From contig NZ_JACXAB010000009.1 of NCBI RefSeq assembly GCF_014699075.1, positions 62,001 through 126,000 on the forward strand: a DNA stretch of 64,000 bases. The letters run 5' to 3'. Position numbers and translations under genes: made by a program. Under the pieces are notes generated by a model, which ran no database searches, had not been told where the DNA came from, and saw only the letters and a list, made by a program, of their open reading frames with translations. Shown in pieces: positions 1-9,063 of the stretch (position 1 is the stretch's first letter; each line of letters begins with the position of its first letter). Source of the DNA: Microvirga sp. (GTDB taxonomy: Bacteria; Pseudomonadota; Alphaproteobacteria; Rhizobiales; Beijerinckiaceae).

Positions 1-187
1 AGTTAATGCCTCGGTCCATAGGTTAGGCTCGCGATCATGTGAATTTCATGCTTTGGAGCCGAAGAAGTAATTAAGAAGGGACTTCATTAGAACATTAGGG
101 CGCCCACCACGCCCGATTTGGACCCTGCGTGGGAAATCAGAGTTATCTGTGCATAATCCCTGCCCGATATCCCCACCGGAAGATTTC

Positions 188-2299
188 ATGAAACCCGAGC
201 GCCTCCCCTTCCATCCCTTGCCTGCTGCGCCGTCGATTTCCGCAAAACCGCATGTCTTCGAGATGCATGGGGCCGAGGTCCGGGACGATTATGCCTGGCT
301 GAAGGCGGAGAACTGGAAGGAGGTTCTCAAGGATCCATCCGTCCTCGATCCGGAAATCCGGGCCTGCCTGGAACAGGAGAATGCCTACGCGGCAGCAGCC
401 TTCGCCGGCACGGAAGAGTTCCAGGCCCGCCTCGTGGCCGAGATGCGCGGACGTATCAAGGAGGACGATTCCTCGGTCCCCGAGCCTGACGGTCCTTATG
501 CCTATTTCACCCGCTACCGGGAGGGCGGACAGCACCCGCTGGTCTGCCGCCAGCCCCGCGACGGTGGGCCTGAGGCCATCATGCTGGACGGCGACAGGGA
601 GGCCGAGGGCCATCCCTTCTTCGATCTAGGCGGAGCGGATCACTCACCCGATCACCGGCTCCTGGCCTGGGGGGCCGACATCAAGGGCTCGGAATACTTC
701 ACGCTTCGCGTCCGTGACCTCGAGAGCGGCGGCGACCTGCCCGACGCGGTTCCCCAAACCTCCGGCGGCGCCGTGTGGCTCAACGATTCGTCGAGCTTCT
801 ATTACGTCGAACTCGACGAGAACCACCGTCCGGTCCGGGTCAAACTTCATCGCCTCGGCACCGGCCCTGATCAGGATCAGGTCGTCTATGAGGAGAAGGA
901 TCCCGGCTTCTTCGTGAAGCTCGGCACCACCCAGTCGGACGCATTCGTGCTCATCGAGGCGAGCGACCACGAAACCTCGGAGGTCTGGCTCCTCGACCGG
1001 GCCGATCCCTCGGCCGCACCGCGGGTCGTCGAGCCGCGCACGCCGCAGCTGAAATACGACGTGGAGCACCACGGGGACGATCTCATCATCCTGACCAATG
1101 CGGACGGGTCGGAGGACTTCAAGATCGTCAAGGCTCCCGTTGCAACACCGGGGCGCGAGCACTGGCGCGATATGGTGCCCTACCGCCCGGGGACGATGAT
1201 CCTCTCCCACGTGGCGCTCGCCCGTTATCTCGTGCGCCTTGAGCGGGAAGACGCGAATCCCCGCATCGTGCTGCGGGAGTTCGCAACAGGAGCTGAGGAA
1301 AGCGTCGCCTTCGACGAGGAGGCTTACTCGCTGGGCTTCTCGGCGGGCTACGAGTTCGACACAGACGTGATCCGCTATCACTACTCGTCGATGACGACGC
1401 CGAGCGAGGTGACCGACTACAACCTGCGCACCGGGGAGCGCACCTTACGCAAGCGCCAGGAGGTGCCGAGCGGGCATAACCCTGCCGATTATGTGACCCG
1501 CCGCTTGTTTGCGACTGCTCCCGACGGAGAGCAGGTGCCGGTCTCCATTGTTCATCGGCGCGAGGTCGCTCTCGACGGATCCGCACCCTGCCTGCTCTAT
1601 GGCTATGGCTCCTACGGCATGTCCATGCCGGCGGGCTTTCGCACCGGGATCCTGTCTCTCGTCGACCGGGGCTTCGTGTACGCCATCGCGCATATCCGCG
1701 GCGGGACGGAAAAGGGCTGGCGCTGGTACATGGACGGCAAGCGCGAGAAGAAGCCCAACACGTTCACCGATTTCATCGCCTGCGGCGAGGCCCTGGTCGA
1801 AGCGGGCTACACCTCCCGCGGCCGCGTCGTCGCCCATGGCGGCAGTGCCGGCGGCATGCTCATGGGTGCGGTGGCCAATCTGGCGCCGGACCTCTTTGCC
1901 GGGATCATCGCCGAGGTGCCCTTCGTCGACGTGCTCAACACCATGCTCGACAGCGAATTGCCCCTCACCCCGCCGGAATGGCCCGAGTGGGGCAACCCGG
2001 CTGCGGACGAAGCCGCCTTCCGCACAATCCTGTCCTACTCGCCCTACGACAATGTGAAGCCCCAGGCCTATCCGGCGATCCTGGCGCTAGCAGGCCTCAC
2101 AGACCCGCGGGTCACCTATTGGGAGCCGGCGAAGTGGGTGGCGCGGCTGCGGGCCACCATGACGGGCGGCGGTCCGATCCTGTTCAAGCTCAACATGGAG
2201 GCCGGGCATGCGGGCGCCGCCGGCCGCTTCGACCGCCTCGAGGAGGTCGCCCTTGCTTATACCTTCGCGCTGAAGTGCATCGGGGGGTTTCAGAGCTGA
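188..2299 (+). CDS. ptrB: Oligopeptidase B (S9 family serine peptidase)
   Basis: This is a 703-residue prolyl-oligopeptidase-family enzyme: an N-terminal beta-propeller (about residues 1-420) followed by an alpha/beta-hydrolase domain. Members of the oligopeptidase B branch cut short peptides after Arg or Lys in the cytoplasm. The catalytic triad is readable: Ser553 in GGSAGG, Asp639 in LTDPR and His674 in AGHAG. I start at the ATG at 188, because GGAAG lies 5 bases upstream and the translation matches the family from there; an ATG at 149 would add only 13 residues. It has no signal peptide. It is followed, after 87 bases, by the histidine kinase genes on the same strand. Length is normal for the family, and the subfamily call is more certain than the substrate. 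Confidence 0.93.
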   Translation: MKPERLPFHPLPAAPSISAKPHVFEMHGAEVRDDYAWLKAENWKEVLKDPSVLDPEIRACLEQENAYAAAAFAGTEEFQARLVAEMRGRIKEDDSSVPEPDGPYAYFTRYREGGQHPLVCRQPRDGGPEAIMLDGDREAEGHPFFDLGGADHSPDHRLLAWGADIKGSEYFTLRVRDLESGGDLPDAVPQTSGGAVWLNDSSSFYYVELDENHRPVRVKLHRLGTGPDQDQVVYEEKDPGFFVKLGTTQSDAFVLIEASDHETSEVWLLDRADPSAAPRVVEPRTPQLKYDVEHHGDDLIILTNADGSEDFKIVKAPVATPGREHWRDMVPYRPGTMILSHVALARYLVRLEREDANPRIVLREFATGAEESVAFDEEAYSLGFSAGYEFDTDVIRYHYSSMTTPSEVTDYNLRTGERTLRKRQEVPSGHNPADYVTRRLFATAPDGEQVPVSIVHRREVALDGSAPCLLYGYGSYGMSMPAGFRTGILSLVDRGFVYAIAHIRGGTEKGWRWYMDGKREKKPNTFTDFIACGEALVEAGYTSRGRVVAHGGSAGGMLMGAVANLAPDLFAGIIAEVPFVDVLNTMLDSELPLTPPEWPEWGNPAADEAAFRTILSYSPYDNVKPQAYPAILALAGLTDPRVTYWEPAKWVARLRATMTGGGPILFKLNMEAGHAGAAGRFDRLEEVALAYTFALKCIGGFQS

Positions 2300-2386
2300 C
2301 GCGGAGCCCTATGTCTCGTTGTAGCGTATCCTGCCGCTCCGCTTGAGGCAGCCGGGAGACACCAGGGATTTCGCGAGTATGCGTCG

Positions 2387-2827
2387 ATGATCGAAAGGCG
2401 CCCTTCAGACATGGCCGCCGATGTCGCTTCCTATGAAGACAGCGACAGGCAGCGCCTTGACGATCTGGAACGCCGCCTGCGTGAGTCGGAGGATGCCCTG
2501 CGCCTGAGCAACGGCAAGCTGCGGATGGCGCTCGACATCGGCAAGGTCGGGTCCTGGGAGCGCGATCTCAGGACCGGAGAGGTCACAGGGACTGCGACCT
2601 TCAAGGCGACCCTGGGCCTGCCGCTGGATGCCTCCCTGAACTCCGAGGAGGTCCAGAAGCTCATCCATCCCGGCGATCTGGACCGGATGAACCAGGCTAT
2701 CGTCTTCGCACTCAAGACGAAAACGGACTTCAATGTCGAACACCGGGTGATCCGTCCCGATGGCCGCATCGGACGCGTTCTCGTCCGGGAGGCGCGATCT
2801 TCGAGGGCGAGGAACCCGTTCGCCTGA
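2387..2827 (+). pseudogene. N-terminal PAS fragment of a frameshifted HWE histidine kinase
   Basis: This 146-residue frame contains a short coiled-coil-like start (residues 15-45) and a first PAS domain, then runs out of frame at about 2787-2789. Up to VLVR it aligns with the neighbouring intact kinase at 4904-7285. After that it continues in the wrong frame to a stop at 2827, while the matching sequence (GAIFEGEEPVRLIG) resumes in another frame. Adding one base to the GGG run at 2787-2789 restores a single frame from 2387 to 4776 of about 796 residues, the same size as the paralogue. The break may be a true mutation or a homopolymer sequencing error. The start could also be the ATG at 2411. 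Confidence 0.85.
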
Positions 2828-2844
2828 TCGGGATCATCCAGGAT

Positions 2845-4776
2845 GTGACGGCCCGTGAGCAAGCCAAGGAGGATATGAATTCGGCGCAGCGCCGTCAGGA
2901 ATTCCTCCTGACCCTGAAGGATCAGTTGCGCAGTCTCGAGGATCCCGATGCCATCATGGAGGCCACGGCCAAAAGCCTCGGGCGTTTCCTCAAGGTGGAT
3001 TGTGCCGGGTATGGTGAGGTCGATGAGGAGCGAGGCATCATCCTGGTGGAGCGCGAATGGTCGAACGGGGCCATCGGCAACGAGGGACGAGCCTACCGTC
3101 TCTACGACTTCCTTCCCACCATGATGGCGGAACTCAAGCAAGGCAGGCCGATCTTCGTCGAAGATATCAGGACCGACCCGCGCGCGAACAACCCCGACGT
3201 ACAGACAGCCTACAGCACGATCAATGCCCGCGCGGCTCTGGCGGTGCCCCTGCTCAAGAACCAGGCGCTGACGGCCGTGCTCTACATGCACACGTCCCAG
3301 CCGCGTGCCTGGTTCGGAGACGAATTGTCCCTCGTCGAGGACGTTGCCGAGCGGACATGGACGGCTGTGGAGAAGGCTCGGGCCGAGAGGGACCTGCGGG
3401 AAACCGATGCGCGGTTCCGGCTGATCGCGGAGTCACTGCCGGCACTGGTCTGGATTCTCAATCCAAAGACCGAGCTGCTCTACACGAACGAGCGCTGGGT
3501 CACCTATTCGGGCCTTCCCCGCGAAGAGGCGCTCGGCCACAGCTGGACGCGGGCCATTCATCCTGACGACATGGCAAGGATGAGCGAGGAGCTGGTGCCG
3601 GTCGTCACCCTGCATACGCCCTATACGACGGAAGCAAGATACAGATCGCACGAGGGTCATTACCGCTGGCATCTGATCCAGGGCGCTCCGATTCATTTCG
3701 AAAACGGGGAGTTCAAGAGATGGGTCGGCACCAGCGTCGACATCCATGACCTGAAAGTGACGGAAGAGGCGCTCAAAAAAAGTGAGGAGCAGCTCCGCAT
3801 CGCCCTTCAGGCCGCCAGAGTCGGCGACTGGAGCTGGGATATGGCCACGGATGTGTTCACCCTCTCGGACAGGGCTGCCGAAATATTCGGCCTTCCGCGC
3901 GGATCGACCACGAAAGAGGAGTTGGCGAGGCAGATCCATCCATCCGATCTGCCGCGGATGATCGAATCCAAGATGAGTGCTTTCCAAAACAAGGCTCAAT
4001 TCAGCACGGAACTCAGGGTCCGACGCCTGAATGACAACGTTCAGGTTTGGGTCGCCGCTCAAGGCCAGGTTATGTACGATCAAGACGGCACCCCGAGCGG
4101 CATGACGGGCGTCGTTCAGGACATCACCGACCGTAAGCAGGCGGAGGAGCGTCAGGAGCTCTTGATCCGTGAGCTGCACCACCGGGTCAAGAACACGCTC
4201 GCCACCGTGCAGGCCATCGTCGGCTCCACCGCCCGCACCGCATCCAGCATCGACGAGTTCTATCAGGGCTTCGTCGGCCGCATCGTGTCGCTGGCCCGCA
4301 CCCACAACCTGCTCACCGAGGACCTGTGGCAGAAGGCAGCCCTCGAGGACCTGATCCAGACGGAACTCGGCCCCTACGAGGACGAAGCACGCAACCGCAT
4401 CATCGTCGAAGGGCCGCACGTGGAGCTGCCCTCGGAGGCAGCTGTTCCCATCGGCATGGCCATTCACGAGCTCACCACGAATGCTGCCAAGCATGGCGCC
4501 CTGTCGACCTTCGGCGGCCAGGTGGAGGTGCGCTGGCACGTGGAGCCCGGCGCGGAGCGGCCGATCCTGCACTTTGCCTGGACCGAGCATGGCGGTCCGC
4601 GGGTGAGCACGCCTACCCGCCAGGGCTTCGGCTCACGCCTGCTGCAAAGAGTGCTGGCAACGCAGTTGCAGGCCGAGGTGCAGATGGCTTTTCCCGAGGA
4701 CGGCCTGCACTTCACCATGACCATGGTCATTCCAGGCGAGCCGCCCATTTTCAATCCGGATCGCGCTGAGAATTAA
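2845..4776 (+). CDS. GAF-PAS-PAS-HWE sensor histidine kinase, downstream part of a frameshifted gene
   Basis: This 643-residue frame (GTG at 2845) holds the end of PAS1, a GAF domain (about residues 20-180), two further PAS domains (about 185-305 and 310-435) and a C-terminal HWE-family kinase domain. The phosphoacceptor region reads ELHHRVKN, with the His encoded at 4180. Downstream are the N box with NAAKHG and the family-specific WTEHGGP. HWE kinases autophosphorylate and pass phosphate to response regulators; HRxxN members are known inputs to the alphaproteobacterial general stress response. There is no membrane segment, so it is probably cytoplasmic. No good ribosome site precedes 2845, which supports this being the 3' part of the gene that starts at 2387. 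The last 511 bases of its kinase domain are identical to the next gene. Confidence 0.85.
   Translation: MTAREQAKEDMNSAQRRQEFLLTLKDQLRSLEDPDAIMEATAKSLGRFLKVDCAGYGEVDEERGIILVEREWSNGAIGNEGRAYRLYDFLPTMMAELKQGRPIFVEDIRTDPRANNPDVQTAYSTINARAALAVPLLKNQALTAVLYMHTSQPRAWFGDELSLVEDVAERTWTAVEKARAERDLRETDARFRLIAESLPALVWILNPKTELLYTNERWVTYSGLPREEALGHSWTRAIHPDDMARMSEELVPVVTLHTPYTTEARYRSHEGHYRWHLIQGAPIHFENGEFKRWVGTSVDIHDLKVTEEALKKSEEQLRIALQAARVGDWSWDMATDVFTLSDRAAEIFGLPRGSTTKEELARQIHPSDLPRMIESKMSAFQNKAQFSTELRVRRLNDNVQVWVAAQGQVMYDQDGTPSGMTGVVQDITDRKQAEERQELLIRELHHRVKNTLATVQAIVGSTARTASSIDEFYQGFVGRIVSLARTHNLLTEDLWQKAALEDLIQTELGPYEDEARNRIIVEGPHVELPSEAAVPIGMAIHELTTNAAKHGALSTFGGQVEVRWHVEPGAERPILHFAWTEHGGPRVSTPTRQGFGSRLLQRVLATQLQAEVQMAFPEDGLHFTMTMVIPGEPPIFNPDRAEN
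4163..4673 (+). repeat. 511-bp identical segment, copy 1 (HWE kinase domain)
   Basis: Bases 4163-4673 are identical, with no mismatch found on reading, to 6681-7191. Identity starts just before the phosphoacceptor histidine and stops near the end of the kinase domain. The flanking parts of the two genes are clearly diverged, so this looks like a recent gene-conversion tract. Confidence 0.95.
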
Positions 4777-4903
4777 CCTTCTGTTTAATAGTTGCTCCCT
4801 CCTATGATCTATTGCCGCCCTGTCAGCATGACTTTACGGCATGAGGTGACGTAGCCTCCAGAAATGCTTAGAAAGCAGCAGACGCAGCTCCAGAGCATTG
4901 TTC

Positions 4904-7285
4904 ATGATCAACAGGGTCGACGTACCTCCTTTTCCAAAAGCCGTTGCGCCGCAAGGCGAACGGCAGCCGAACCAACAGGAAAAGGGCCGAGACATCAGCG
5001 GGTCGGAGTCACGCGGGAACAGCGCCATGCTGCGTCTGGCGCTTGAGATCGGTCGCATGGGATCATGGGAGCGTGACCTCGTAACGAACAAGATGACGGC
5101 CAATCCGATCTGCAGAGCCCATCTCGGACTGCCTGCCGATGAGCCTCTGACGTTCGAGAAGCTGAAGAAGCTGCAGCATCCGGGCGATGTCGAGCGCATC
5201 AACCAGGCGGTCACCTACGCGCTGGCGACCCGGTCCGATTTTAATGTGGAGCATCGGATCGTTCGCCCCGATGGCTATATCGGCCGCCTCCTCGTCAGGG
5301 GCACGCCGATTTTCGAGGATGGCAAACCGGTTCGTCTGGTCGGTGTGACGCAGGACGTCACGGAGCGTGAGCGCGTCAAGGAAGAGCTCAACGATGCGAG
5401 GCGCCGCCAGGATTACCTCCTGAAGCTGAATGAGCAGCTTCGGAGCTTCAGGGATCCTTTCGCCGCCATGGAAGCGACCGCCCAGAGCATCGGTCAGCTC
5501 CTGAAGGTGGATTGCGTCGGCTATGGCGAGGTGGACGATGGCCGCGGCGTGGTGCTCGTCGAGCGGGAATGGTCGCGAGGTGCGATCAGCAACGAAGGCC
5601 GGGCCTACCGCCTGCAGGAATTTCTCCATGGCATGATCGACGATTCGAAGGTGGGGCAGACCCTGACCATCGAGGATATTGCCGCCGACCCGCGAACGGG
5701 AAGCCCTGCCCTCCAGAACTTCTACAGCACCATCAACGCCCGGGCCGTTCTCACCGTCCCGCTGCTCAAGGAAGGCCACATCACGGCCATCCTCTATGTG
5801 ATCTCGTCCACGCCGCGCTCTTGGTCGGAGGATGACGTGGCATTGGTTGAGGATGTGGCTGGGCGCACCTGGACGGCGGTCGAGATGATGCGTGCCGAAC
5901 GCACCCTGCATGATACCGAGTATCGCTTCCGGACCTTTACCGAGGCGCTTCCCGGATTTGCATGGATCGCCACGCCGGAGCTCGAACTCGTCTATTACGT
6001 GAACGAGCAGACCTGGTTCGAATTCTCAGGGCTGTCGCGCGAACAGACCCTGGGCCACGGCTGGCTGTCGATCGTCCATCCCGAGGACCTCGCCGCCATC
6101 AAGCAGGATGCCAAGAACGCGACCGACGACGTGATGGAAGCCGAGATGCGTTATCGCTCGATCGACGGCACCTATCACTGGCACATCGTCCGGGTCGGCT
6201 CGCTCTATGACTCCAATGGCGAGTTCAAGAGCAAGATCGGAACGAGCATCAACATCCACAACCTCAAGGAAACCGAAGCAGCCCTGCGCAAGAGCGAGGA
6301 GCGGCTCGCCCTGGCTCAACGCGCCGCCCGGATCGGGGTCTTCGATTGGGATGTGAGCAGCGGCGCCATTAACTGGATGTCGGAACAGGAAGAGCTGTTC
6401 GGGATCGAGCCCGGCAGTTTTGAGGGAACTTACGAAGGCTGGACCTCCCGCATTCACCCGGCCGATGTGAATGCGTTCGAGAAGAGCTTCCGGGACGCAA
6501 TTGGCCGTAGCGATCGGGAGATGGCCTTCTCGTATCGCATCCCGCTCCCGGATGGCTCCTTCCGTCACATCGAAGGCAGCCTGATGATCTTCTACGGGCA
6601 GGACAGCAGCCCGGCTCGGATCATCGGCGTCAACATCGATGTCACCAAGCATAAGCAGGCGGAGCATCGCCAGCAGTTGCTGATCCGTGAGCTGCACCAC
6701 CGGGTCAAGAACACGCTCGCCACCGTGCAGGCCATCGTCGGCTCCACCGCCCGCACCGCATCCAGCATCGACGAGTTCTATCAGGGCTTCGTCGGCCGCA
6801 TCGTGTCGCTGGCCCGCACCCACAACCTGCTCACCGAGGACCTGTGGCAGAAGGCAGCCCTCGAGGACCTGATCCAGACGGAACTCGGCCCCTACGAGGA
6901 CGAAGCACGCAACCGCATCATCGTCGAAGGGCCGCACGTGGAGCTGCCCTCGGAGGCAGCTGTTCCCATCGGCATGGCCATTCACGAGCTCACCACGAAT
7001 GCTGCCAAGCATGGCGCCCTGTCGACCTTCGGCGGCCAGGTGGAGGTGCGCTGGCACGTGGAGCCCGGCGCGGAGCGGCCGATCCTGCACTTTGCCTGGA
7101 CCGAGCATGGCGGTCCGCGGGTGAGCACGCCTACCCGCCAGGGCTTCGGCTCACGCCTGCTGCAAAGAGTGCTGGCAACGCAGTTGCAGGCGGATGTCGG
7201 GATGAACTTCCCCGAAGAGGGACTTCGCTTCACCATGACCCTGCCGATCCCCGGCGCACCGCCGATCTTCAACCCGGATCAATGA
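4904..7285 (+). CDS. PAS-GAF-PAS-PAS-HWE sensor histidine kinase
   Basis: This intact paralogue of the preceding gene has 793 residues from the ATG at 4904. Domain order is PAS (about 40-160), GAF (about 180-335), PAS (about 345-465), PAS (about 470-590) and HWE kinase (about 592-785). The kinase His599 sits in HHRVKN; NAAKHG and WTEHGGP follow. It has no transmembrane helix, so it probably senses a cytoplasmic ligand, redox state or light through its PAS/GAF modules; which of these cannot be read from sequence. The start is uncertain: a TTG at 4898 and an ATG at 5027 (just before the first PAS) are alternatives, and no strong Shine-Dalgarno is visible. No response regulator lies next to the pair, so these are orphan kinases. 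Confidence 0.88.
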   Translation: MINRVDVPPFPKAVAPQGERQPNQQEKGRDISGSESRGNSAMLRLALEIGRMGSWERDLVTNKMTANPICRAHLGLPADEPLTFEKLKKLQHPGDVERINQAVTYALATRSDFNVEHRIVRPDGYIGRLLVRGTPIFEDGKPVRLVGVTQDVTERERVKEELNDARRRQDYLLKLNEQLRSFRDPFAAMEATAQSIGQLLKVDCVGYGEVDDGRGVVLVEREWSRGAISNEGRAYRLQEFLHGMIDDSKVGQTLTIEDIAADPRTGSPALQNFYSTINARAVLTVPLLKEGHITAILYVISSTPRSWSEDDVALVEDVAGRTWTAVEMMRAERTLHDTEYRFRTFTEALPGFAWIATPELELVYYVNEQTWFEFSGLSREQTLGHGWLSIVHPEDLAAIKQDAKNATDDVMEAEMRYRSIDGTYHWHIVRVGSLYDSNGEFKSKIGTSINIHNLKETEAALRKSEERLALAQRAARIGVFDWDVSSGAINWMSEQEELFGIEPGSFEGTYEGWTSRIHPADVNAFEKSFRDAIGRSDREMAFSYRIPLPDGSFRHIEGSLMIFYGQDSSPARIIGVNIDVTKHKQAEHRQQLLIRELHHRVKNTLATVQAIVGSTARTASSIDEFYQGFVGRIVSLARTHNLLTEDLWQKAALEDLIQTELGPYEDEARNRIIVEGPHVELPSEAAVPIGMAIHELTTNAAKHGALSTFGGQVEVRWHVEPGAERPILHFAWTEHGGPRVSTPTRQGFGSRLLQRVLATQLQADVGMNFPEEGLRFTMTLPIPGAPPIFNPDQ
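6681..7191 (+). repeat. 511-bp identical segment, copy 2 (HWE kinase domain)
   Basis: This is the second copy of the identical tract at 4163-4673, in direct orientation 2518 bases downstream. After it the two genes diverge again. Confidence 0.95.
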
Positions 7286-7289
7286 CGCC

Positions 7290-7847
7290 ATGCTGATGAA
7301 CGCAAGCCGCTCGCACCTTGTCGTGGTCGATGTTCAGGCCCGCCTGATGCCCGCGATCCACGAGGGTGAAGGCCTTGTGCGCAATCTGGCCATCCTGCTC
7401 GAAGCAGCCGGGCGGCTCGGTGTTCCCGTCACGGTCACGGAGCAATACCCCAAGGGGCTGGGAGCTACCCTCCCAGCGGTGGCGGAGGCGCTCCCCAGTG
7501 AGGCCGTCACCCTGTCGAAGACCACCTTCTCGGCCGTCCGTGAGCCTTCGATTGCGGAGCGAATCGCAACCATGCGGGGCAGCGGCCGGGATCACCTCGT
7601 GATCTGCGGAGCCGAGGCGCATATCTGCGTGCTGCAGACTGCCCTGGAGTTCAAGACGTCAGGCTTCGAGGTTTTCGTGGTGGCCGATGCGGTGTCGAGC
7701 CGCTCGCCTCACAGCGTCAGCGCCGCCTGCGCGCGACTGCTGCATGCAGGCTGCCATTGGGTGACCACGGAGATGGTTGCTTTCGAATGGATGGAGCGGG
7801 CCGCGACGGACAGCTTCCTCGCCCTGGCTCCGCTCTTCAAAGACTAG
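7290..7847 (+). CDS. Isochorismatase-family cysteine hydrolase
   Basis: This 185-residue protein has the isochorismatase-like fold. The three catalytic positions are visible: Asp14 in VVVDVQ, Lys77 in SKTTFS and Cys113 in GAEAHICV. The family hydrolyses amides or vinyl ethers (isochorismate, nicotinamide, ureido compounds), and the substrate here is not evident; the sequence resembles the YcaC-like branch. It begins 4 bases after the stop of the kinase gene, so it may be co-transcribed with it. Its 3' end overlaps the convergent gene on the other strand by 11 bases. Confidence 0.9.
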   Translation: MLMNASRSHLVVVDVQARLMPAIHEGEGLVRNLAILLEAAGRLGVPVTVTEQYPKGLGATLPAVAEALPSEAVTLSKTTFSAVREPSIAERIATMRGSGRDHLVICGAEAHICVLQTALEFKTSGFEVFVVADAVSSRSPHSVSAACARLLHAGCHWVTTEMVAFEWMERAATDSFLALAPLFKD

Positions 7848-8808
7848 CCGACGAGTTGCCTTCGCCGCCGGCCGCGATGAACTCCTTCAGCTCGTCCAGA
7901 GAATGGAAGCGGAAGGTGCCGCTCGGGGTCAGAGCCTCGATCGAGCCATCCGAGAACATGACGTACTTGTTGTCGCCGGAATTGTAGGTGCCGATGATCG
8001 TGGCCGGGCTCTCCTCGCCGGACGATGCCTCGTCCTCGGCAAAGGCTTCCTGATCGGTCTCTGCGGCGGCAGGCTCGCGATCCCACTGCGGCTCTCTCTC
8101 AGACTCCACGTCCGACACGGCCTCTAGAGGCTCATCGCCCCGGTCGCGATCCTGGCCCTCGGGTTTAACGTCATCTTCCGGCTCAAGCCTATCGATATCG
8201 AGACCCGGTTCGGCGACGAAATGCGCGTCCTCATCGTTGCGGTGCCGGTCGGCCAGGAGGAAATCCGGCACCTTGAGGTCCTGCTCCTGCTCATCCGGGG
8301 CATGCAAATCAACCGGGGTGGTTCGCGGCGGGAATGGAATGACAGGGGCGGCATCCCTTTGCTCAGGCCACTCGGCGGTCGACACCGTGGGCTTGTCCTG
8401 GGGCTCATCCTGCTCGGGTCTCTCCTGCTCCTCGAAGAGGGGCAGGGTCGACTGGCTTTCGTCCGCGCGGTCCTCGTCGGTACGCTCCTCGAAGGCACCG
8501 GCCGCCTCTGCGGCCGCGAGACCGCCGACAAGCCCTGCACCGGCAAGCGCTCCGGGCGCGCGATGGCCCAGGCCGAACTCATCACCTGCGGAACGGGCCT
8601 GCCGCTCGAAGAGCCTCTTCTCGATCTTCGCCAGCTTGGAAACCGCCGCCGCGATGCCGAGCAGCAGGGCGCCGCTTGCGGCCGTGATGCTGCCTGCGAT
8701 CACCATCGTCCAGCCGCGCTCGACCAGAACGATATCCCATCCGAAGAAGGCAGCCAGCAACCCGCCGAGGATCATCGCAAGAGCGAGGGTCAGAAGAGCG
8801 ATGATCAT
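7837..8808 (-). CDS. Membrane-anchored acidic protein of unknown function
   Basis: I do not recognise this 323-residue protein. Residues 1-25 and about 33-58 form two membrane helices. A long, highly charged, Asp/Glu/Pro-rich low-complexity stretch follows (about 75-275). The last 45 residues or so are ordered and look like a small domain (IIGTYNSGDNKYVMFSDG through FHSLDELKEFI). The start is supported by GGAGA just upstream. The tail is reminiscent of small proteins that display a short beta-meander next to a helix, but I cannot assign a function. It converges on the isochorismatase-like gene with an 11-base overlap. Confidence 0.7.
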   Translation of the reverse strand: MIIALLTLALAMILGGLLAAFFGWDIVLVERGWTMVIAGSITAASGALLLGIAAAVSKLAKIEKRLFERQARSAGDEFGLGHRAPGALAGAGLVGGLAAAEAAGAFEERTDEDRADESQSTLPLFEEQERPEQDEPQDKPTVSTAEWPEQRDAAPVIPFPPRTTPVDLHAPDEQEQDLKVPDFLLADRHRNDEDAHFVAEPGLDIDRLEPEDDVKPEGQDRDRGDEPLEAVSDVESEREPQWDREPAAAETDQEAFAEDEASSGEESPATIIGTYNSGDNKYVMFSDGSIEALTPSGTFRFHSLDELKEFIAAGGEGNSSASL

Positions 8809-9063
8809 GCCGTCTCCATCATACGCAAACCAAAGATTACTGCGGAAAAGCTATGCTTCTATAGGCAAAAGACAACCGGCTGTGAAGCTTGAGCCGAAAA
8901 AAGTCCGGAGCCTGGCCGTTGCTCTTCGGCCCCTCGCGCTTTAACTAACGCTCAAGCGCATCCGGCGATGCGCGGTCGCAAGTGACCGGCATCGGATCGA
9001 CCCCAAAGTCGCCACTACTTTCGGGTCCGATGCCCCGGGTCGCTCAATCCAAAGGAGACGCCG

